64,000 nucleotides of DNA from JAUWVG01 sp964633715 (lineage in GTDB: Bacteria; Acidobacteriota; Aminicenantia; Aminicenantales; Aminicenantaceae). A program made the position numbers and the translations under genes. Where the stretch lies: assembly GCA_964633715.1 (NCBI GenBank), contig CAZWHQ010000002.1, forward strand, positions 62,001 to 126,000. Direction: 5' to 3'. How positions within the stretch are numbered: position 1 is the stretch's first letter; every line of letters begins with the position of its first letter. The notes under the pieces were generated by a model. That model saw nothing but the letters and a program-made list of their open reading frames with translations. It did no database searches and was not told the origin of the DNA. Below, piece by piece: positions 60,308-64,000 of the stretch.

Positions 60308-61000
60308 TTACTTCCTTTCCTCTCTCTCGATAAGGCCGTCACGGATAAAGATGCGGCGGTTTGCCACTACTGCAACTTCCGGATCGTGTGTCACAAGCAC
60401 GACGGTGATATTCTGTTCCTTATTGAGTTTTATGAAGAGGTCCATGATTTCTATCCCTGTTTTAGTGTCCAAGTTTCCTGTAGGTTCATCTGCGAGAATC
60501 AGGGAAGGATTGTTGACCAAGGCGCGGGCAATAGCTACCCGCTGCATCTCTCCGCCGGAGATCTGGTTGGTTTTGTGAAGTTCCCGGCCTTCAAGTCCGA
60601 CCTGAGCCAGAGCCTTCATGGCCTTCTCCTTGACTTTTTTCTTGGGAACATCGGAGTATACTAGGGGAAGTTCAGTGTTTTCTAAAGCTGTAGTTCTTGC
60701 CAGGAGGTTAAAACTCTGAAAGACAAAACCAATCCTTTTATTGCGGACCTGAGCCAGTTTGTTTTTATCAAATTTTGAAACTTCCTCTCCTTCCAGGAGA
60801 TATTTTCCACTGGTCGGCTTGTCCAGACATCCGATAATGTTCATCAGCGTGGATTTGCCGGAACCCGAAGGGCCCATGATGGCGACAAGGCCGCCTCGTT
60901 TGATGTTGTAGGAGACGCCCCGTAGGGCATGCACTTCTGTTTCTCCGATCTTGTACACTCTTGTGAGGTCTTCGATTTGGATAAGATTGTTGTTATCCAT
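60308..61000 (-). CDS. MacB/LolD-type ABC ATPase
   Basis: The 230-residue ATPase has Walker A MGPSGSGKSTLMNI, Q-loop FVFQSFNLLARTTALENTELPLVY, signature ISGGEMQRVAIARAL, Walker B LILADEPTGNLDTKTG and H-loop VVLVTHD, the LolD/MacB subfamily pattern. I use the ATG at 61000 with AAGGACGAAAA upstream; the frame is open further but runs into macA and loses similarity. It partners the permease directly downstream. Confidence 0.95.
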   Translation of the reverse strand: MDNNNLIQIEDLTRVYKIGETEVHALRGVSYNIKRGGLVAIMGPSGSGKSTLMNIIGCLDKPTSGKYLLEGEEVSKFDKNKLAQVRNKRIGFVFQSFNLLARTTALENTELPLVYSDVPKKKVKEKAMKALAQVGLEGRELHKTNQISGGEMQRVAIARALVNNPSLILADEPTGNLDTKTGIEIMDLFIKLNKEQNITVVLVTHDPEVAVVANRRIFIRDGLIEREERK

Positions 61001-61034
61001 TTTTCGTCCTTTTTTATATTTGTCTGGAGATCCG

Positions 61035-62390
61035 TCAGCGCATGAACATCCGCATACCGCCGCCCATGGGAGGGCCGCCTGGTCGGCCTCTGTTGTTTGA
61101 GCTGGAGTCCAGACCTGTGATAATTTCCTGGCCTTCAGTGATGTCACCTGAAACGATTTCTGTACTGGTGTTGTCTGTAACACCGGTAACGATCATGATC
61201 ATTTTCAGCTTTCCGTTTTCATCTTGAATCCAGACACGAGGGATCTGCATCCTTTGTGAACCCTGTGTGCCGTTTCCTGCCAGGCCCATCATCATGTTGC
61301 CCCTCTCCCCTGATGATCTCTGCCTTTCGGTGCCTTCGCCGCCTTCTCTGCTGGCAGGTCTTTTTGAATCGGTTCCTTCTTGGCCGCCTCCCATCATCTC
61401 CTGCCAGAGGGCTCTCATTTCTTCGGCACTGATTTCAGGCGTAAAACGCAGGGCTGAGTTGGGGACCAGAAGAACATTCTGTGCTTCTCCGGATATGATG
61501 GAGATAGTGGCCGTCATTCCCGGCATTAACTTTACCTCCGGATTTTCTACGGCCACGATGGTGGTGTAGGTGACCACGTTCTGCGTGACCACGGGAGAGT
61601 ATCTCACTTGGCTCACTACGCCTGTAAACTCGTCATTCGGGAATGCATCGACGTTGAAGCGGACTTTTTGTCCTTCCTTGACCCGACCTATGTCGGCCTC
61701 ATCCACGCTGCATTCCACCTGCATCTTTGCCAGATCGTTGGCGATTTGAAAAAGGACAGGCGCTTGAAGGCTGGCCGCTACTGTTTGACCAATATTGATA
61801 TTGCGGTTGATGACCACACCATCGATGGGGGATCGGATAACCGTATAGGTGAGATCGACTTTGCTGGTGTCGAGCTGTGACTGGGCCTGTTCCAACCGTG
61901 CTTCGGCCGATTTAAGGTCGGCCTGGGCATTAAAATAGGCGACTTCGGAGGAATCCATCTCTTCAAATGAGACGAGTTCTTTTTCAAATAAGGCCTTGGT
62001 CCGCTCATGCCTTTTTTTAGTGTTTTCCAGTGTCACTTTAGATTTTTCTAGCGCTGCGACCGAACTGTTGTAATTGGCTTCATTCTGCTGGACTCTTGTT
62101 TCGAGGAGCTCCTTATCGAGTTCGACAAGGATCTGCCCTGTGGTGACTTTAGAGTTGAAGTCCACATAGAGGTTTTTGATTTTGCCGGATACCTGGCTTC
62201 CCACATCGACTATTGTGACAGGATTCAAAGTTCCTGTAGTCACAACTAGTGCCTCAACATTTCCTCTTGTAACAGCCTCTTTTTTGTATATGATGCTGTC
62301 ATCTTTGCCGTTTTTAAACACCGTCAATCCAAGGACAACTCCTGTGATTACGACAATGATAAAAATCCCTATAATAATTCTCTTCTTCAT
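61035..62390 (-). CDS. MacA-type periplasmic adaptor protein
   Basis: The 451-residue protein has an N-terminal membrane anchor (IIIGIFIIVVITGVVLGLTVF), a lipoyl/barrel-sandwich half (VVTTGTLNPVTIVDVGSQVSGKIKNLYVDFNSKVTTGQILVELD), a coiled hairpin (about 95-175), the second half (YTVIRSPIDGVVINRNINIGQTVAASLQAPVLFQIA) and a beta-barrel domain. A Gly/Ser/Arg-rich insertion (about 335-385) and a Gly/Met-rich end (PPMGGGMRMFMR) are unusual. It connects the MacB-type transporter to the TolC-like channel. Overlaps the Spy-like gene by 4 nt. Confidence 0.9.
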   Translation of the reverse strand: MKKRIIIGIFIIVVITGVVLGLTVFKNGKDDSIIYKKEAVTRGNVEALVVTTGTLNPVTIVDVGSQVSGKIKNLYVDFNSKVTTGQILVELDKELLETRVQQNEANYNSSVAALEKSKVTLENTKKRHERTKALFEKELVSFEEMDSSEVAYFNAQADLKSAEARLEQAQSQLDTSKVDLTYTVIRSPIDGVVINRNINIGQTVAASLQAPVLFQIANDLAKMQVECSVDEADIGRVKEGQKVRFNVDAFPNDEFTGVVSQVRYSPVVTQNVVTYTTIVAVENPEVKLMPGMTATISIISGEAQNVLLVPNSALRFTPEISAEEMRALWQEMMGGGQEGTDSKRPASREGGEGTERQRSSGERGNMMMGLAGNGTQGSQRMQIPRVWIQDENGKLKMIMIVTGVTDNTSTEIVSGDITEGQEIITGLDSSSNNRGRPGGPPMGGGMRMFMR

Positions 62391-62839
62391 CTTTTTTCTC
62401 CTTTATTTTGTGCCTCTGGCTGTCTTTTTCGTTCATCTGATTCTCTTCTTCTCTGATCGAGATACTTTTTGATCATGGCCTCGTACTTAGCCTGCTGCTC
62501 TTCAGTCAGGACACTTTTGATTTCGTTCATGAGTTGAACGCGGATATTCCGCAAACCCTCATTCATGTCTTTCCGTAATGCTTTAAACCGCTCCTCATTG
62601 TTTTTAAAAATCTCTTTGATTTTTTCCTGCTGCTCGGCCGTGAGTCCCAATTCTTGTGCCATCAAGTCCAGAGTCGGGTACCGTGTTGTGCTTGTTCTTT
62701 TTCTATGATCCGTCCTCAATGTGGGACCTTGAGGCTTTTGATCGAAGATGTGTCGGTCGAGCAGGACTCCGCTGATGAGACCGGCAGCGAATACGATAAT
62801 CAAAGAGAGTATCGTCCATAATTTGTAATGATTCTTCAT
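62387..62839 (-). CDS. Spy/CpxP-like periplasmic protein
   Basis: The 150-residue protein has one N-terminal membrane segment (LWTILSLIIVFAAGLISGVLL) and a helical periplasmic region with two LTxxQ-type motifs (LGLTAEQQEKIKEIFKNNEERFKAL and VLTEEQQAKYEAMIKKY), the hallmark of Spy/CpxP/ZraP envelope-stress chaperones or metal sensors. The C-terminus is basic. It overlaps the anti-sigma gene and macA by 4 nt each, so it belongs to the ECF-controlled operon. Confidence 0.85.
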   Translation of the reverse strand: MKNHYKLWTILSLIIVFAAGLISGVLLDRHIFDQKPQGPTLRTDHRKRTSTTRYPTLDLMAQELGLTAEQQEKIKEIFKNNEERFKALRKDMNEGLRNIRVQLMNEIKSVLTEEQQAKYEAMIKKYLDQRRRESDERKRQPEAQNKGEKR

Positions 62840-63336
62840 GGAAGATTTCTCCCTATGTTACTTGTCTCATCGAGAGAGGAGAATATAAGTAAAAGGTGCT
62901 TGTTGATATCTCCTCCTTCAGATAAGAATGTCTGGGTCTCTTCCAGAGGATTTGTATTCTGCAAGAGAAGGACACCTGTTTGGCTCAATTCGAGCTCTTC
63001 CTTTGAGACGGGAACCAAGAGGAGTACAGCTGCTGCAAATAAAGCTACAAAAAAGACGGACAGCGGGATAGCTCGGAGTCCGAACTGTTTCCAGACAGCC
63101 CAGGGATTGACGGGTGTCTTTTCTTTCAGTTTGGGCTGCAGCCGTTCCCAAAAATAAGGTTTTATTTCTGGGAAACTTTTTTCCTTCAGAGTCCTACGGA
63201 TGATGTGGTATTCGGATTGTTTTTTTCGGCACTTGGGGCAGTCATCCAGATGCTTTTTCAATCGAATCTTTTCTGAAGGATTCAGTCGATTATCCAATGA
63301 CCTTAAAAATTGTTTTTCCGACTGTTTACATTTCAT
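62836..63336 (-). CDS. membrane anti-sigma factor with zinc-finger-like domain
   Basis: From the ATG at 63336 (AAAAAGGAGAGGGAC upstream) the product is 166 residues. The N-terminal ZAS-like domain reads FLRSLDNRLNPSEKIRLKKHLDDCPKCRKKQSEY (His-x3-Cys-x2-Cys), followed by a membrane segment (LRAIPLSVFFVALFAAAVLLLVP) and an outside domain of about 55 residues. It overlaps the sigma gene by 11 nt and should hold that sigma factor inactive at the membrane. A longer frame to 63453 lacks a ribosome binding site. Confidence 0.87.
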   Translation of the reverse strand: MKCKQSEKQFLRSLDNRLNPSEKIRLKKHLDDCPKCRKKQSEYHIIRRTLKEKSFPEIKPYFWERLQPKLKEKTPVNPWAVWKQFGLRAIPLSVFFVALFAAAVLLLVPVSKEELELSQTGVLLLQNTNPLEETQTFLSEGGDINKHLLLIFSSLDETSNIGRNLP

Positions 63337-63901
63337 GTCCCTCTCCTTTTTGAGAGAAAAAAGGCTCGAGTTTTTTCCTGAGCATTTTTCTGGCTCTGTG
63401 CAGGCGGGAATCAACTGTTCCGGGTGATATGACAAGAATCTTGGCGATTTCACTGTAGGAAAAATCCTGGATATCTCTCAATGACAGGATGGTCCTGTAT
63501 TTGTCCGGCAGAGCCTGGATGGCTGTGTGAATAACTGTCCGTCTTTGTGCTTCTTCTTGTTCTTTTTCCTCTGGAAGAGGTTCGTTCTCTTGGGCGGAAA
63601 TTTTGCCAATGATATTGTCAAAGGGGATTTGGGTCATTCGGTTCTTTTTTCTCAGAAAATCTCTGCAGTGGTTGACTGCAATCCTGTAGATCCAGGTACC
63701 GAACTCTGATTGGCCTCTAAATTTGTCCAGCGCAAAATAGGCCTTGATGAACACTTCTTGGGCCAAGTCATCGGCGTTTTGTGCGTTTTGCGTTAAACTG
63801 TATGCCAAGTGATACACCTTTGTTTTATATTTCTCTACCAGAACACCAAAAGCATCTTCGTCGCCTTTTTGGCTGCGTTGAACAAACTCTTTCTCGTCCA
63901 T
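63326..63901 (-). CDS. ECF-type RNA polymerase sigma factor heading the efflux operon
   Basis: The 191-residue protein has region 2 (DEDAFGVLVEKYKTKVYHLAYSLTQNAQNADDLAQEVFIKAYFALDKF, FGTWIYRIAVNHCRDFLRKK) and region 4 (LPDKYRTILSLRDIQDFSYSEIAKILVISPGTVDSRLHRARKMLRKKL), a RpoE/SigW-like ECF factor. I chose the ATG at 63901; an in-frame GTG at 63931 would lie at or before the predicted transcription start. The operon it begins encodes its anti-sigma, a Spy-like protein and a complete MacA-MacB-TolC exporter. Confidence 0.94.
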   Translation of the reverse strand: MDEKEFVQRSQKGDEDAFGVLVEKYKTKVYHLAYSLTQNAQNADDLAQEVFIKAYFALDKFRGQSEFGTWIYRIAVNHCRDFLRKKNRMTQIPFDNIIGKISAQENEPLPEEKEQEEAQRRTVIHTAIQALPDKYRTILSLRDIQDFSYSEIAKILVISPGTVDSRLHRARKMLRKKLEPFFSQKGEGHEM

Positions 63902-63933
63902 TCCTGTCCACTTTTCTTGTCCCCCATACACTC

Positions 63934-63962
63934 TTTAGACGGAGGAGAGAAGAAAATCTTCC
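63934..63962 (-). promoter_or_regulatory. possible ECF-type autoregulated promoter GGAAGA-N17-TCTAAA
   Basis: On the minus strand GGAAGA (63962-63957) and TCTAAA (63939-63934, within CGTCTAAAG) are 17 nt apart, similar to the GGAAC/GTCTAA pattern of RpoE-like factors. It would start transcription near 63927. Confidence 0.35.
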
Positions 63963-64000
63963 GCTTTCCCAGTCCGTTGATCCGGAAAGCCTGCTTCTGG

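Overview
The window comes from a Gram-negative bacterium. It carries the complete Kdo arm of lipopolysaccharide synthesis (kdsA, kdsB, kdsC, kdsD), an Mla-type lipid transport cassette, a LolB-like lipoprotein, two TolC-type efflux outfits and a beta-barrel CBM9/DUF5916 protein. It also has carD, a bactofilin, a divergent Hfq with an N-terminal extension and a signal-peptide Memo/AMMECR1 fusion. This mix, with moderate GC and frequent TTG starts, fits an uncultured Acidobacteriota-like lineage such as Aminicenantes. That placement is inference from gene content; no rRNA is present.

Layout. 1-1243 (minus): truncated Memo-AMMECR1 gene. 1.4-15.7 kb (plus): two small membrane proteins, then a long housekeeping run lolB-like, ispE, tRNA-Gln, prs, rplY, pth, rpsF, rpsR, rplI, dnaB, mlaE, mlaF, mlaD, radA, PIN-TRAM, ispD, ispF. 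15.7-16.55 kb: gene-poor stretch with one small minus-strand membrane protein. 16.55-21.8 kb (plus): gltX, rlmB, an ECF sigma/anti-sigma pair with a YbjQ-like and a secreted protein, then an Ig-fold secreted protein. 22.2-26.2 kb (plus): accA, hisS, aspS. 26.2-28.7 kb (minus): an 840-residue membrane protein with a kinase-like N-terminus, divergent from a glycosyltransferase.

30.1-45.7 kb (minus) is read from rpmH leftwards: rpmH, rnpA, yidD, yidC, jag, mnmE, mnmG, parA (with an internal parS), parB, bactofilin, kdsB, pyrG, kdsA, kdsD, kdsC, phosphohexomutase, manC. This is the classic origin-proximal order but without dnaA. carD diverges from rpmH behind a strong promoter that predicts an almost leaderless mRNA; smpB follows it.

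47-64 kb (minus) holds pdxA and hfq, then a heavy-metal RND efflux operon with a GDSL hydrolase, a CBM9/DUF5916 outer-membrane protein, and an ECF sigma/anti-sigma/Spy-like/MacA/MacB/TolC operon that reads as an envelope-stress efflux regulon.

Main points for a second look: (1) pdxA has no usable start codon, lies in the -1 frame of hfq, and is entered through two A-rich slippery heptamers at the hfq 3' end; (2) a roughly 85-nt structured repeat occurs twice with compensatory changes; (3) the 840-residue kinase-like membrane protein; (4) the carD promoter with tandem 15-bp repeats; (5) parS inside the parA coding sequence in an operon with a bactofilin; (6) three ribosomal proteins of one operon carry long Glu/Lys tails.
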